Source of the DNA: Candidatus Neomicrothrix sp. UBA7388
GTDB lineage: Bacteria > Actinomycetota > Acidimicrobiia > Acidimicrobiales > Poriferisodalaceae
Length of the DNA stretch: 38,177 nucleotides
Reading direction: 5' to 3'
Assembly: GCA_002470695.1 (NCBI GenBank)
Contig: DKNM01000023.1
Coordinates: 1 to 38,177, forward strand
Below, in pieces: positions 14,922 through 23,138 of the stretch (the first letter of the stretch is position 1; each line of letters opens with the position of its first letter). Position numbers and translations under genes: made by a program. The notes below the pieces were generated by a model. It did not search any database and was not told the origin of the DNA. It saw only the letters and a list, made by a program, of their open reading frames with translations.

Positions 14922-16538
14922 ATGACCTTTGCTTTCATCGACATCAGTTCGACTAAGAACGTAGGTCCAGTATTAGTTCGGAAACTCTGTCGTTTGACGC
15001 CACTGTTTTTTTTACTGACTGCTTGTTCAACGACAACCGTCAACGATTCTGTGCCCACCCGCTCTACTCTTGCACAGGAGATATCAGCTTCCATTTCGCC
15101 TTCGACAACCTCCAAGATTTCCCCAATTTACGAAACGGCCTCTCCCACCCCGACCAGCACTTCAACTCCAACGATCAGGCCAACAACATCTGTTTACGAG
15201 GGTTGGTGGGACCCCGCAAGCGTAGGTCAACCGTGGGGTAGCAAAGTTGAGGGCGTTTTGACATTTCGTGGTTCCCCGACTCGGAGTTGGTATGGACGGG
15301 GACCCGTTCCGCTGATGCCGGAGGTTCTATGGCGATTCCCAGAAGAAGGACGACTGTGTTCGTTATCGACTACCGGCGGTCGAACAACCAACTGGTGCGG
15401 GATCGGTTGGACAGGACAGCCCGCTGTTTGGGAGCAAGATGACCGAACCCTCGTAGCAATCGGTGCATACGACCGTCACATTCATTTACTTAACGCTGAC
15501 ACCGGTAAACCCGTTAAGCAGCCCTTCCTTACCGGAGACATAGTGAAGGGTTCGCTGACTGTTGATCCAGATGGCTTCCCACTTATTTACAGCGGATCTA
15601 GAGACGGAAAATTGAGAATTCTGGCTTTTGATCGCGAAGATGAATTGGATGAACTGTGGCATCTCGCCGGCGATCAGGTGCACCCGATGATGTGGAACGA
15701 TGATTGGGATGGAGCACCTTTGGTGATCAAAGACCATCTATTAGTCGGCGGCGAAAACAGCTGGCTTCATATAGTGCGCCTGAACCGATCTTTCGATGCA
15801 TCTGGCAAAGTCCACGTTGCGCCCGAAATAGTTTTCCAATCACCAGCTTGGGATGATGAATTACTTGATGCGTTAGGTGACAACAATGTATCGATAGAGA
15901 ATTCAGTCGTAGTCTCCGGCAACACCATTTGGTTTGCGAACTCTGGAGGATTAGTCCAGGGATGGGACCTAAGTCCGCTCGAGATTGGGAAAGAGCCCAC
16001 AAGAGAGTTTCGCTGGTGGATGGGCGACGACGTAGACGCAACTATCGTGATCGACAAATCAGGCTTCCTTTACGTAGCGGCGGAGTATGAAAGACAAACC
16101 GATCGGTCTCACGAGGTGGGTCAACTAGTAAAACTCGATCCGTCAAAGGAAGTGGATCCTGTGGTGTGGGCACTAGATGAAAGAGACACTTTCCCGGGGG
16201 GGATCTGGAGTACCCCAGCGCTTCACAAGAATGTTCTTTTCGTCACCACGAATTCTGGCCGCTTGATCTCAGTTAATCGCAATTCAGGAGAAGTTCTTTG
16301 GACAAAACGTCTCGAGGGTCCACTCTGGAGCTCACCGGTAGTCGTGAGTGACATTTTAATAGTCAGTGATTGTGGGGGGTATTTGAGGGCATACGACGTA
16401 CAGAATCCGGAAATAGAGCCCATCGAAATTTGGCGCATTGAACTGGGCGGTTGTATCGAAGCGACGCCAGCAGTCTGGGATGGGCGAATCTACATTGGCT
16501 CCCGTGAAGGTGGGCTGTTTGCGGTCGGCGAGCAGTAG
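14922..16538 (+). CDS. Secreted lipoprotein with PQQ-type beta-propeller repeats
   Basis: Predicted exported lipoprotein of 538 residues. The start MTFAFIDISS leads into a basic stretch (VRKLCRLTP) and a hydrophobic core closing with lipobox LTAC, placing the lipid on Cys35. Residues 36-95 are a Ser/Thr/Pro-rich spacer of the kind that holds a domain away from the membrane. The remainder shows repeated propeller-blade signatures such as VAIGAYDRHIHLLNADTGK, YSGSRDGKLRIL, FVTTNSGRLISVNRNSGEVLW and IYIGSREGGLFAV, as in PQQ-like or BamB-like repeats. Paired cysteines (for example CSLSTTGGRTTNWC) suggest disulfides. No catalytic PQQ-dehydrogenase motif was seen, so a binding or scaffold role is more likely. 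Divergent from the two-component genes. Confidence 0.75.
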   Translation: MTFAFIDISSTKNVGPVLVRKLCRLTPLFFLLTACSTTTVNDSVPTRSTLAQEISASISPSTTSKISPIYETASPTPTSTSTPTIRPTTSVYEGWWDPASVGQPWGSKVEGVLTFRGSPTRSWYGRGPVPLMPEVLWRFPEEGRLCSLSTTGGRTTNWCGIGWTGQPAVWEQDDRTLVAIGAYDRHIHLLNADTGKPVKQPFLTGDIVKGSLTVDPDGFPLIYSGSRDGKLRILAFDREDELDELWHLAGDQVHPMMWNDDWDGAPLVIKDHLLVGGENSWLHIVRLNRSFDASGKVHVAPEIVFQSPAWDDELLDALGDNNVSIENSVVVSGNTIWFANSGGLVQGWDLSPLEIGKEPTREFRWWMGDDVDATIVIDKSGFLYVAAEYERQTDRSHEVGQLVKLDPSKEVDPVVWALDERDTFPGGIWSTPALHKNVLFVTTNSGRLISVNRNSGEVLWTKRLEGPLWSSPVVVSDILIVSDCGGYLRAYDVQNPEIEPIEIWRIELGGCIEATPAVWDGRIYIGSREGGLFAVGEQ

Positions 16539-16561
16539 CAAATCTGTTCTATGGTGCAAAC

Positions 16562-17632
16562 ATGGACATCGGCGTTTGCGTTGCTTCTCACATCCAAGAT
16601 ATCGATTACATAGTTAGCGCCGAGAAGCTCGGCTTCTCTCATGCGTGGATAGCAGACAGTCATATGCTTTGGTCAGATTGCTACGCAACATTGGCTCTTG
16701 CTGCAGATCGCACCTCAACAATCAACTTAGGCACCGGGGTTTCTGTCTCGGGTACGCGCCCTGCTCCAGTTACTGCTGCATCCATCGCAACGATTAACGC
16801 CATAGCACCTGGGAGAACTTTTCTGGGGTTGGGCACGGGCAATACCGCTATGCGAATCATGGGTCACAAACCTCAGAGAATTGCTGAATTCGACCAGTAT
16901 CTCGCGACGATACGTCCACTTCTGCGAGGCGAGGAGGCAGATCACTTCTTTGATGGTCAAGTCAGCCCAATTCGGCACATAATGCCCGACAAAGGTTTTG
17001 TTAACTTCGATGACCCAATTCCGCTTTACGTATCTGGTTTTGGCCCTAAGTCCTTAGCGCTCGCAGGCAAACACGCTGATGGCGCTGTTATGTCGATACC
17101 TCCTGATGCACAAGTAATGGACAGAACATGGGATCTCATTGAGCGCGGTGCCGTCGAGGCTGGGCGCGATCTCAACAGGGATGATTACCTCACTTGCTCA
17201 TTAACCACAATCGTCATTCTCGACGATGGGGAAACAATCGAGAGCCCTCGAGTTAAAGCTGAGGCCGGAGCTATGGCAATGGCTTCAGTGCACTATTCCT
17301 ATGACCAATACCGTCAACTGGGACGCGCTCCTGGCAGCAAGCTCAATGATATTTGGGATGAATACACGGCGATGCTTGAGGATTACGATCCAGAAAGAAT
17401 TCACCAGCGCATCCACGCAGGTCATAACTGTTGGGTGCTGCCTGAAGAAGAACGGTTTCTCAGTCCAGAGCTGATCGATGCGACATGCATCGTGGGGACT
17501 GCCGAGCAAATAATTGACCGCCTCCATGCTCTGGGAGAAAGCGGCCTTGACCAACTCATGATTCTTCCTAATTTCGACCCACGTTACGAGGTCTTGGAGA
17601 GAATCGGCGAGAAAATAATTCCCTACCTGTAA
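16562..17632 (+). CDS. Luciferase-like (LLM class) flavin/F420-dependent oxidoreductase
   Basis: TIM-barrel enzyme of 356 residues in the bacterial luciferase superfamily. Visible features: MDIGVCVASH start, AEKLGFSHAWIADSHMLWSDCYATLALAADRT, NLGTGVSVSGTRPAPVTAASIATINAIAPGR, then LGLGTGNTAMRIMG, and the phosphate-binding IPLYVSGFGPKSLALAGKHADG. The C-terminal ATCIVGTAEQIIDRLHALGESGLDQ matches the end of F420-dependent members such as Mer-type reductases. In Actinobacteria these usually use F420, but the cofactor and substrate cannot be decided here. It starts 23 bases after the beta-propeller gene, so the two may be co-transcribed. Confidence 0.84.
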   Translation: MDIGVCVASHIQDIDYIVSAEKLGFSHAWIADSHMLWSDCYATLALAADRTSTINLGTGVSVSGTRPAPVTAASIATINAIAPGRTFLGLGTGNTAMRIMGHKPQRIAEFDQYLATIRPLLRGEEADHFFDGQVSPIRHIMPDKGFVNFDDPIPLYVSGFGPKSLALAGKHADGAVMSIPPDAQVMDRTWDLIERGAVEAGRDLNRDDYLTCSLTTIVILDDGETIESPRVKAEAGAMAMASVHYSYDQYRQLGRAPGSKLNDIWDEYTAMLEDYDPERIHQRIHAGHNCWVLPEEERFLSPELIDATCIVGTAEQIIDRLHALGESGLDQLMILPNFDPRYEVLERIGEKIIPYL

Positions 17633-17731
17633 CAAGCTCCGGTATTTGGCGATGGTGATTATCGGAGTGCCCTGTTAGCCTTAGACGACGTCTTTCGCTA
17701 ACAATCAACCCCTCAAACCTGCGAGAATTTC

Positions 17732-17968
17732 ATGAGTAAAGTTTGTCAAGTAACCGGCCGGACACCTACGACTGGTTTCACCGTTTCTCACTCTCATCGC
17801 AGGAATAAACGGTGGTTCAGGCCCAATATTCAGAAAAAGAAGTTTTACGTGCCAAACGAGAAGCGTCACGTAACGCTCACAGTAAGCGCAAAAGGCATCA
17901 AGATCATTAACAAGCGAGGCATTGAATCGGTATTGGCCGATCTGCGTCGTCGTGGGGAGAAAATCTGA
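17732..17968 (+). CDS. rpmB: Large ribosomal subunit protein bL28
   Basis: Ribosomal protein of 78 residues. The N-terminus [20 protein letters not shown] and the following [27 protein letters not shown] and C-terminal RRRGEKI are near-textbook bL28. The first Cys pair of zinc-binding bL28 is reduced to a single Cys (CQVT instead of CxxC), so this is the zinc-free form, as in E. coli. The stop overlaps the start of rpmG in TGATG. Confidence 0.95.
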   Translation: MSKVCQVTGRTPTTGFTVSHSHRRNKRWFRPNIQKKKFYVPNEKRHVTLTVSAKGIKIINKRGIESVLADLRRRGEKI

Positions 17969-18132
17969 TGGCAAAGAGTGACAAACGGCCAGTAATTAAG
18001 CTGAAGTCGACGGCAGGAACTGGGTACACGTATTCCACGAGGAAGAATAAGACTAATTCTCGTGAGCGGATCGAACTACGCAAGTACGACCCGGTTATTC
18101 GCCAGCACGTGATTTTCAAGGAAGAGCGATAG
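17968..18132 (+). CDS. rpmG: Large ribosomal subunit protein bL33
   Basis: Ribosomal protein of 54 residues: [40 protein letters not shown], ending HVIFKEER. No CxxC pair is present, so this is a zinc-free bL33. The ATG uses the A of the rpmB stop codon, indicating coupled translation. In mycobacteria zinc-free bL28/bL33 pairs can be paralogues induced on zinc shortage; whether zinc-binding copies exist elsewhere in this genome cannot be seen, and no clear Zur box was found upstream. Confidence 0.95.
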   Translation: MAKSDKRPVIKLKSTAGTGYTYSTRKNKTNSRERIELRKYDPVIRQHVIFKEER

Positions 18133-18162
18133 GGCGCTCAACCCCCAGGTGTCGATAGCGAG

Positions 18163-19383
18163 ATGCCTGGACCAAAAGCGGAAGAGCTGTCGGCTTATCA
18201 AGCTAGATCAATTGCCTTAGCAGCACAGGGGCTTCAACAGTCAGGCAAGTTGGTATCAAAAGAGCTCAATATCTACGCGCTCCGGCGAACCTTCCAAGAT
18301 ATTGGAGTCCTGCAGATAGATGCTGTCAGCGTAGTTGCGCGATCCCATCTACTTGTCCTGCGATCCCGCTTGGGGAGTTCTCAGGAGAGACTTCTCGAGG
18401 TATTAAATCGTTCCGCCTACAAGCGCAGAGACCTAACCGAATATTGGTGCCACGAAGCCAGTTATCTACCGGTGCAGGACTGGCCGCTCTTTAAATGGAG
18501 GATGCAGGAGGCGCAAAGCGGAAAAGTTTGGAAGGGGATTTGGGATTTTGTTACTAACAACCGAAAATTCGTGGAAGCTGTCCACGAGAAAATCCGTGAC
18601 TTGGGACCTTCGAGCGCAGGCCAACTTGGTAGTCAAAAAAAGAAAGGTTCATGGTGGAGTTGGTCTGATACCAAGATTGCTCTGGAATGGCTCTTTTGGG
18701 TAGGCGCAGTCGCTGTGAGCCACCGAGAAAATTTTACGCGTTTTTATGATCTTTCCGAACGCGTATTGCCGGCGGAGATCTTAGGGAGTGCTCTGCCCGC
18801 TAATCAAGCTCAAAGGGAGTTGATTCTGAAAGCTTCTCGTCATTTAGGAGTCGCGACTGCGGAAGATTTAGTTGATTATCACCGCTTGCCAAAGGTTGAG
18901 GGCAAGAAAAGAGTAGGCGAGCTAGCGGAGGACAAGTTATTACGTGAAGTCGTCGTTGAAGGCTGGGACCGCCCCGGCTATCTGCACCCAAAAACATCTT
19001 TTGAGAAAACAACATCTCGGTCCGTATTACTAAGCCCCTTTGACCCGCTTGTTTGGTTTCGACCAAGGGCACGTAGGTTGTTCGACTTCGACTACCGACT
19101 TGAAATATATATCCCTGCTGAAAAGCGGATACACGGGTATTACGTCCTTCCTTTTCTAGATCGCAACAAGCTCAGAGCTCGCGTCGACGTAAAGGCAAAT
19201 TCAGAGAAAAACATTTTGGAAGTACGCGGTGCATACGGTGAGGGTCGAACCGTCGATCAGGAAACTGCGGAGAGCCTTGCACATGAGCTACAAGCCTTGG
19301 CTAGTTGGCGTAATCTCGATGGCCTTAAAATTGGGAAACGAGGGAATCTTGCAAACCCTTTAAAGCGCATCCTCTCGAAATGA
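18163..19383 (+). CDS. YcaQ/AlkZ-type winged-helix DNA glycosylase family protein
   Basis: Protein of 406 residues in the HTH_42 family, whose characterised members unhook alkylated bases or interstrand crosslinks (E. coli YcaQ, Streptomyces AlkZ). The family's catalytic motif, Gln-hydrophobic-Asp in the YcaQ branch, is seen as Gln51-Ile52-Asp53 in VLQIDAVSVVARSH. Further family features are YWCHEASYLPVQDWPLFKWRM, a WSDTKIALEWLFWVGAVAVSHR winged-helix segment, and a C-terminal SPFDPLVWFRPRARRLFDFDYR followed by EIYIPAEKRIHGYYVLPFL. Activity on crosslinks is inferred from the QxD motif. It starts 30 bases after rpmG and overlaps the DUF983 gene by ATGA. Confidence 0.86.
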   Translation: MPGPKAEELSAYQARSIALAAQGLQQSGKLVSKELNIYALRRTFQDIGVLQIDAVSVVARSHLLVLRSRLGSSQERLLEVLNRSAYKRRDLTEYWCHEASYLPVQDWPLFKWRMQEAQSGKVWKGIWDFVTNNRKFVEAVHEKIRDLGPSSAGQLGSQKKKGSWWSWSDTKIALEWLFWVGAVAVSHRENFTRFYDLSERVLPAEILGSALPANQAQRELILKASRHLGVATAEDLVDYHRLPKVEGKKRVGELAEDKLLREVVVEGWDRPGYLHPKTSFEKTTSRSVLLSPFDPLVWFRPRARRLFDFDYRLEIYIPAEKRIHGYYVLPFLDRNKLRARVDVKANSEKNILEVRGAYGEGRTVDQETAESLAHELQALASWRNLDGLKIGKRGNLANPLKRILSK

Positions 19384-19766
19384 TTAAAATCTTGTGGCGA
19401 GGAATCACTTTGGCCTGCGCTGCGTGCGGGCATAGGGGACTCTTTAGAAAATTCGGCATGTTTTCAATGTTGGACAACTGTCCCAGATGTGATTTACGTT
19501 TCGAGCGGATGGAGGGCCACTCTCTTGGAGCTGTTGCGGTGAACACAGTGGTTAGCGCCGCAGTAGTTCTTATGGCGGTCGTATTCGCTCTCTTAGTTTT
19601 CGGCATCGATACTCCAACCAAATTCCTTCTTTTGTTAGCGGCTCCAGTGGGGCTTTTGTTCCCGATTGCGTTCGATCCAATCTCAAGAACGCTTTGGAAC
19701 GCCATGGAATTATTAATGCGTCCACTTGAACCGCACGAGATTAAAACACCGCCCAACGGTTTATAA
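19380..19766 (+). CDS. DUF983 family membrane protein
   Basis: Protein of 128 residues with two N-terminal Cys pairs (CAACGHRGLF and CPRCDLRF) that look like a small zinc ribbon, followed by two hydrophobic helices (about 55-75 and 82-100). This matches the DUF983 pattern CxxCGxGxLF ... CxxCG plus two helices. The ATG overlaps the glycosylase stop, so both are probably one transcript. The family's function is not established; in some bacteria DUF983 genes sit with cytochrome oxidase genes, which is not the case here. Confidence 0.8.
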   Translation: MIKILWRGITLACAACGHRGLFRKFGMFSMLDNCPRCDLRFERMEGHSLGAVAVNTVVSAAVVLMAVVFALLVFGIDTPTKFLLLLAAPVGLLFPIAFDPISRTLWNAMELLMRPLEPHEIKTPPNGL

Positions 19767-19844
19767 GGCCTCCGAGGTTGCAATACGACATTGCTCCCGC
19801 CAGAATTCTCTTCTTGCCTTGAATTATTCCGGGCATGCACGGTT

Positions 19845-19919
19845 GGTCCCGTGGTGAAGTCTGGAGTTCACGCCGGCCTGTCAAGCCGGAGGTCGCGGGT
19901 TCAAATCCCGTCGGGACCG
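19845..19919 (+). tRNA. tRNA-Asp (anticodon GTC)
   Basis: Cloverleaf of 75 bases. The acceptor is GGTCCCG/CGGGACC with discriminator G, D-arm GTGAA/TTCAC, anticodon stem CCGGC/GCCGG around CTGTCAA giving GTC, and T-arm GCGGG/CCCGT with loop TTCAAAT. The CCA end is not encoded. tRNA-Phe follows after a single base, so both are cut from one precursor. Confidence 0.95.
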
Positions 19920-19920
19920 C

Positions 19921-19993
19921 GGTCGGGTAGCTCAGTTGGCAGAGCGCGCGCCTGAAAAGCGTGAGGTCACCGGATCGACGCCGGTCCCGACCA
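19921..19993 (+). tRNA. tRNA-Phe (anticodon GAA)
   Basis: Cloverleaf of 73 bases. The acceptor is GGTCGGG/CCCGACC with discriminator A, D-arm GCTC/GAGC, anticodon stem CGCGC/GCGTG around CTGAAAA giving GAA, and T-stem ACCGG/CCGGT. The T-loop reads ATCGACG, with A at position 54 where TTCG is standard. The gene is followed by CCT, so CCA is added after transcription. Confidence 0.94.
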
Positions 19994-20000
19994 CCTTTGG

Positions 20001-20026
20001 AGGTCGGGGGCTTCAGCCCCCGACCT
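20001..20026. terminator. Strong hairpin between tRNA-Phe and the malic enzyme gene
   Basis: A perfect 11-bp G:C-rich stem (AGGTCGGGGGC / GCCCCCGACCT) with a TTCA loop, lying between convergent transcription units. There is no long T run on either side, so it is either an actinobacterial-type terminator without a U tract or an RNA stabilising hairpin; being symmetrical it could serve both directions. Confidence 0.65.
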
Positions 20027-20067
20027 TCCAACTTTCGAAATTACCCAGCGGGCAACGCATTAAAAAA

Positions 20068-21468
20068 TTAATTACGCGTCACGCCGTCATTTTGAGCCGC
20101 CATTGCTACAGCGGCCGATACCGCTGGGACAACAGACCTGTCAAACGCTGTTGGAATGATAAGTTCTGGCGAAAGATCATCGCTTGGCACCGCGGCAGCG
20201 ATAGCTGATGCAGCCGCTATTTTCATGCCCTCGGTGATATCGCAAGCGCCTGCGTCGAATGCTCCGCGGAAGATGCCCGGGAACGCCAGAACATTATTGA
20301 TTTGATTGGGATAATCACTGCGCCCTGTCGCAACGATCGCCGCTAGATCGCCGATTTCCTCAGGTAAAATTTCAGGGTCAGGATTAGCCATAGCGAAGAC
20401 GATGGGTTGGTCAGCCATTGCTGCGACATCGTCTCTACCCACAAGCCCTGGCCCACTGAGACCCATGAAGACGTCGGCGCCAGCCATCGCATCTCCAACT
20501 GAGCCGGCGATCTTTTCAACGTTCGTGTTATGGGCTAGCCATTCTTTCGATGAGTTCAATCCGTCCCGGCCTGGGTGAATAGTTCCCTGACGGTCGCAAA
20601 CAATTACATCGCCAATACCGCGGCCCAATAAAATCTTGGCACACGCAACCCCTGCTGCACCGGCACCCAAGATGACACAGCGCAAATTATTAAAGGTTTT
20701 GCCAGTAATACGGACCGCATTTTCAAGTGCTGCTAGAGCAACTACCGCTGTTCCATGCTGATCATCGTGGAACACAGGAATATCTAAAGCATCTCGAAGC
20801 GCTTCTTCAACTTCGAAGGCTCCGGGTGCTGCAATGTCCTCCAGATTCACCCCTCCAAAAGTGGGCGCTAGTCGGATCACCGTTTCAACAATTTGCTCGG
20901 GAGTTTCAACATCCAAACAGATCGGGAACGCATCCACGCCTGCAAATTCCTTGAAAAGGAGAGCTTTGCCTTCCATAACGGGCATTGCCGCCGCTGGCCC
21001 GATATCACCTAAACCTAAAACAGCAGTGCCGTCGCTGACGATGGCAACTGTATTTTTTCTGATCGTAAAGTCGTGAGATGAGCTTTCATCTTCATGAATA
21101 GCCATGCACACGCGAGCGACACCCGGGGTATATGCCATCGAAAGGTCATCAGCATCTCTTAGTGGGATCCTGCTGACTGTCTCCAGTTTTCCACCTTCAT
21201 GAATCTTAAAGGTGCGGTCGACAGCGGTAATAACGCTGATGCCCTCGAGCCCATTCACAGCATCACAAATTTCCTGCACGTGAGCTTCGCTTGCTGCATC
21301 AACAACTACTTCTTCACGCAGTGAGCCGCCTGTGACGCTAAACCCGCGCAAACTGCGGATATTCCCGCCTACGTCTCCAATTGCTGTGCACAACCGGCCT
21401 AGGGTGCCGGGTTCGTGCGCCAGATCGACTTCTAAGGTTGCTGAAAATGCGGCGGTTGGTCGGGACAT
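20068..21468 (-). CDS. NAD(P)-dependent malic enzyme with N-terminal ACT domain
   Basis: Oxidatively decarboxylates malate to pyruvate and CO2. The ATG giving 466 residues is chosen because GGAG lies six bases upstream; an earlier start would add 37 residues of poor quality. An ACT domain (about 8-85: LEVDLAHEPGTLGRLCTAIG ... GGNIRSLRGF) precedes the enzyme core, which has AYTPGVARVCMAI, the catalytic-region GTAVLGLGDIGPAAAMPVMEG, metal-binding EDIAAPGAFEVEE and PVFHDDQHGTA, and the dinucleotide fold ILGAGAAGVACAKIL. The ACT domain suggests allosteric control by a small ligand, perhaps an amino acid (inference). Last gene on the purine strand, 79 bases after pyrE. Confidence 0.92.
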   Translation of the reverse strand: MSRPTAAFSATLEVDLAHEPGTLGRLCTAIGDVGGNIRSLRGFSVTGGSLREEVVVDAASEAHVQEICDAVNGLEGISVITAVDRTFKIHEGGKLETVSRIPLRDADDLSMAYTPGVARVCMAIHEDESSSHDFTIRKNTVAIVSDGTAVLGLGDIGPAAAMPVMEGKALLFKEFAGVDAFPICLDVETPEQIVETVIRLAPTFGGVNLEDIAAPGAFEVEEALRDALDIPVFHDDQHGTAVVALAALENAVRITGKTFNNLRCVILGAGAAGVACAKILLGRGIGDVIVCDRQGTIHPGRDGLNSSKEWLAHNTNVEKIAGSVGDAMAGADVFMGLSGPGLVGRDDVAAMADQPIVFAMANPDPEILPEEIGDLAAIVATGRSDYPNQINNVLAFPGIFRGAFDAGACDITEGMKIAAASAIAAAVPSDDLSPELIIPTAFDRSVVPAVSAAVAMAAQNDGVTRN

Positions 21469-21547
21469 TGAGTCTCCAGGTGCGAAGGGAAGCACCCCAG
21501 TGTGGCGGGATAACGCTGTTAGTCCAAACAGAGTTCCAGATTTGTTT

Positions 21548-22108
21548 TCAGGGGCCCTCGAAATTAAATCCCAAATCATTGGCAGTGAGCAGGGGGAAAA
21601 ACTTTAAGCCTTGCTCAGCAGCGAGCGCCTGGCAGGTGCCGCCTCTATCAACTACTGCGATAATCATCACTGGGTCAGCGCCAAAGGCTCGCACGGCCTC
21701 AGCAGCCTGGAGGGGCGATACACCCCTGGTTACGACATCTTCTGTAATGGCAACACGGTCGCCCTTTCGGAGAGCGCCTGCGATACGTCCTTCGACCCCG
21801 TGATCTTTCGATTCTTTTCTGACACTGAAACTTCGAATTGGAATTCCACGATCGGCGCCGATGCCAGCTACGCCGTATGCAACCGGATCAGCGCCCATAG
21901 TTAACCCGCCAATTGCGTCGATATCTTTTAATTCCTCGAGCACGAGGTCTGCAATCAATCTGATACCGATTGGGTCACACGCTGTTTGTTTTCCATCAAT
22001 AAACCAAGAGCTCTTTCGCCCAGATTTGAGAGTAAAGTCTCCTGTACGAACAGCATGTTCCAAGAGATGGTCTCGCAAATCTCGACGGCGCTTATCGAGC
22101 TCAACCAT
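21548..22108 (-). CDS. pyrE: Orotate phosphoribosyltransferase
   Basis: Transfers ribose phosphate from PRPP to orotate to make OMP, the fifth step of pyrimidine synthesis. The 186-residue protein shows the substrate region FTLKSGRKSSWFIDGK and a PRPP-binding loop RVAITEDVVTRGVSPLQA that fits the type I consensus (hydrophobic residues, E/D-D, then TxG or TRG). Its start lies inside purM (eight-base overlap), so it is translated with the purine genes. Placing a pyrimidine gene at the end of a purine operon links two PRPP-consuming pathways. Confidence 0.93.
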   Translation of the reverse strand: MVELDKRRRDLRDHLLEHAVRTGDFTLKSGRKSSWFIDGKQTACDPIGIRLIADLVLEELKDIDAIGGLTMGADPVAYGVAGIGADRGIPIRSFSVRKESKDHGVEGRIAGALRKGDRVAITEDVVTRGVSPLQAAEAVRAFGADPVMIIAVVDRGGTCQALAAEQGLKFFPLLTANDLGFNFEGP

Positions 22109-23138
22109 CTTCCGACCACCTTACATCGCCGTTACCCCGGGCTATCTGCCCAATAAGCCATGCGTCGTGGCCATTACGATTTGCCAATTCGATAATGGGC
22201 TTTGCTTGTTCAGGGGGGCTGACCAAGACCATGCCCACTCCTAAATTAAACACTTTGCGCATTTCAGCCTCGGATACCGGGCCACGGCTAGCAATCTCTT
22301 CAAAGATGCGTGGACGCGGCCATCGGTTTAGGTCTAATTCGATCGAAACATTATCGTTGATAACCCTTCGCAAGTTTCCGGCAAGACCACCTCCCGTTAT
22401 GTGCGCGGCGGCGCGAACACCAAAGCCCTTAAAGGCTTGCAACACAGTCGGAGCGTAGATAACAGAGGGACGCAACAGTTCGTCCCCAATAGAACGATCC
22501 GCTCCAATCCAGGCTGGATCATCCATTGAACGGTCATCCATAAGGACCTGTCGAGCCAAACTGTAACCATTGCAACGTATGCCAGGGGAAGCTATGCCGA
22601 CCAGCACATCGCCTGCCACTACAGCGTCATGGCTGGGTATTTCAGATCGTTCCGCAACACCCACTGCAAAACCGGAGATATCGATATCATCCGCAGCCAT
22701 CGATCCTGGATGTTCTGCTATCTCACCACCAGTTAAAGAGCACCCTGCCTCACTGCAGCCCGCCGCCATCCCGATGACCAATTGCTCGATAACTGCAGCA
22801 TTAACTGCACCCACTGTTATCTGATCTAGGAAGAACAACGGCTCAGCGGCTGAAGTGACGATATCGTCCACACACATTGCGACGAGATCGATCCCAATGG
22901 TGTCTAATTTACCTAACTTTTGGGCCACCAAAAGCTTTGTCCCCACTCCGTCGTTACCCGAAACTAGAACCGGTTCTTTGTAGCCTGCCGGTATCGCTAC
23001 AACAGAACCGAATCCTCCAACTTCGCTTAGGACCTCAGGTCGGAAAGTCGATTGAGCGTGAGGCGTTAATCTCCTTACTGCGTCATCAGCTGCGTCTATG
23101 TCTACTCCTGAATCTGCATAACTGATTTCGGGTTTCAT
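22101..23138 (-). CDS. purM: Phosphoribosylformylglycinamidine cyclo-ligase (AIR synthetase)
   Basis: Closes the imidazole ring, converting FGAM to AIR with ATP (fifth purine step). The 345-residue length is normal. Seen in the sequence: SYADSGVDIDAADDAV start, GNDGVGTKLLVAQKLGK, DDIVTSAAEPLFFLDQI, LTGGEIAEHPG and HITGGGLAGNLRRV, all standard family blocks in order. It overlaps purF upstream by ATGA and pyrE downstream by eight bases. Confidence 0.96.
   Translation of the reverse strand: MKPEISYADSGVDIDAADDAVRRLTPHAQSTFRPEVLSEVGGFGSVVAIPAGYKEPVLVSGNDGVGTKLLVAQKLGKLDTIGIDLVAMCVDDIVTSAAEPLFFLDQITVGAVNAAVIEQLVIGMAAGCSEAGCSLTGGEIAEHPGSMAADDIDISGFAVGVAERSEIPSHDAVVAGDVLVGIASPGIRCNGYSLARQVLMDDRSMDDPAWIGADRSIGDELLRPSVIYAPTVLQAFKGFGVRAAAHITGGGLAGNLRRVINDNVSIELDLNRWPRPRIFEEIASRGPVSEAEMRKVFNLGVGMVLVSPPEQAKPIIELANRNGHDAWLIGQIARGNGDVRWSEDG

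Noticed and set aside
14831..15115. Minus-strand open frame upstream of the response regulator
   Set aside because: It is opposite the lipoprotein signal peptide and stalk and shows no family features; low-complexity Ser/Thr coding leaves long open shadow frames.
17633..17731. Possible Zur box or terminator ahead of rpmB-rpmG
   Set aside because: CTCCG/CGGAG is weak with a long loop, and no palindrome resembling known Zur sites was found.
19741..20031. Open frame on the minus strand across the two tRNA genes, with a TGFEPATSGL-like peptide
   Set aside because: It is antisense to tRNA-Asp and tRNA-Phe. Such peptides arise from translated tRNA genes and are a common spurious annotation.
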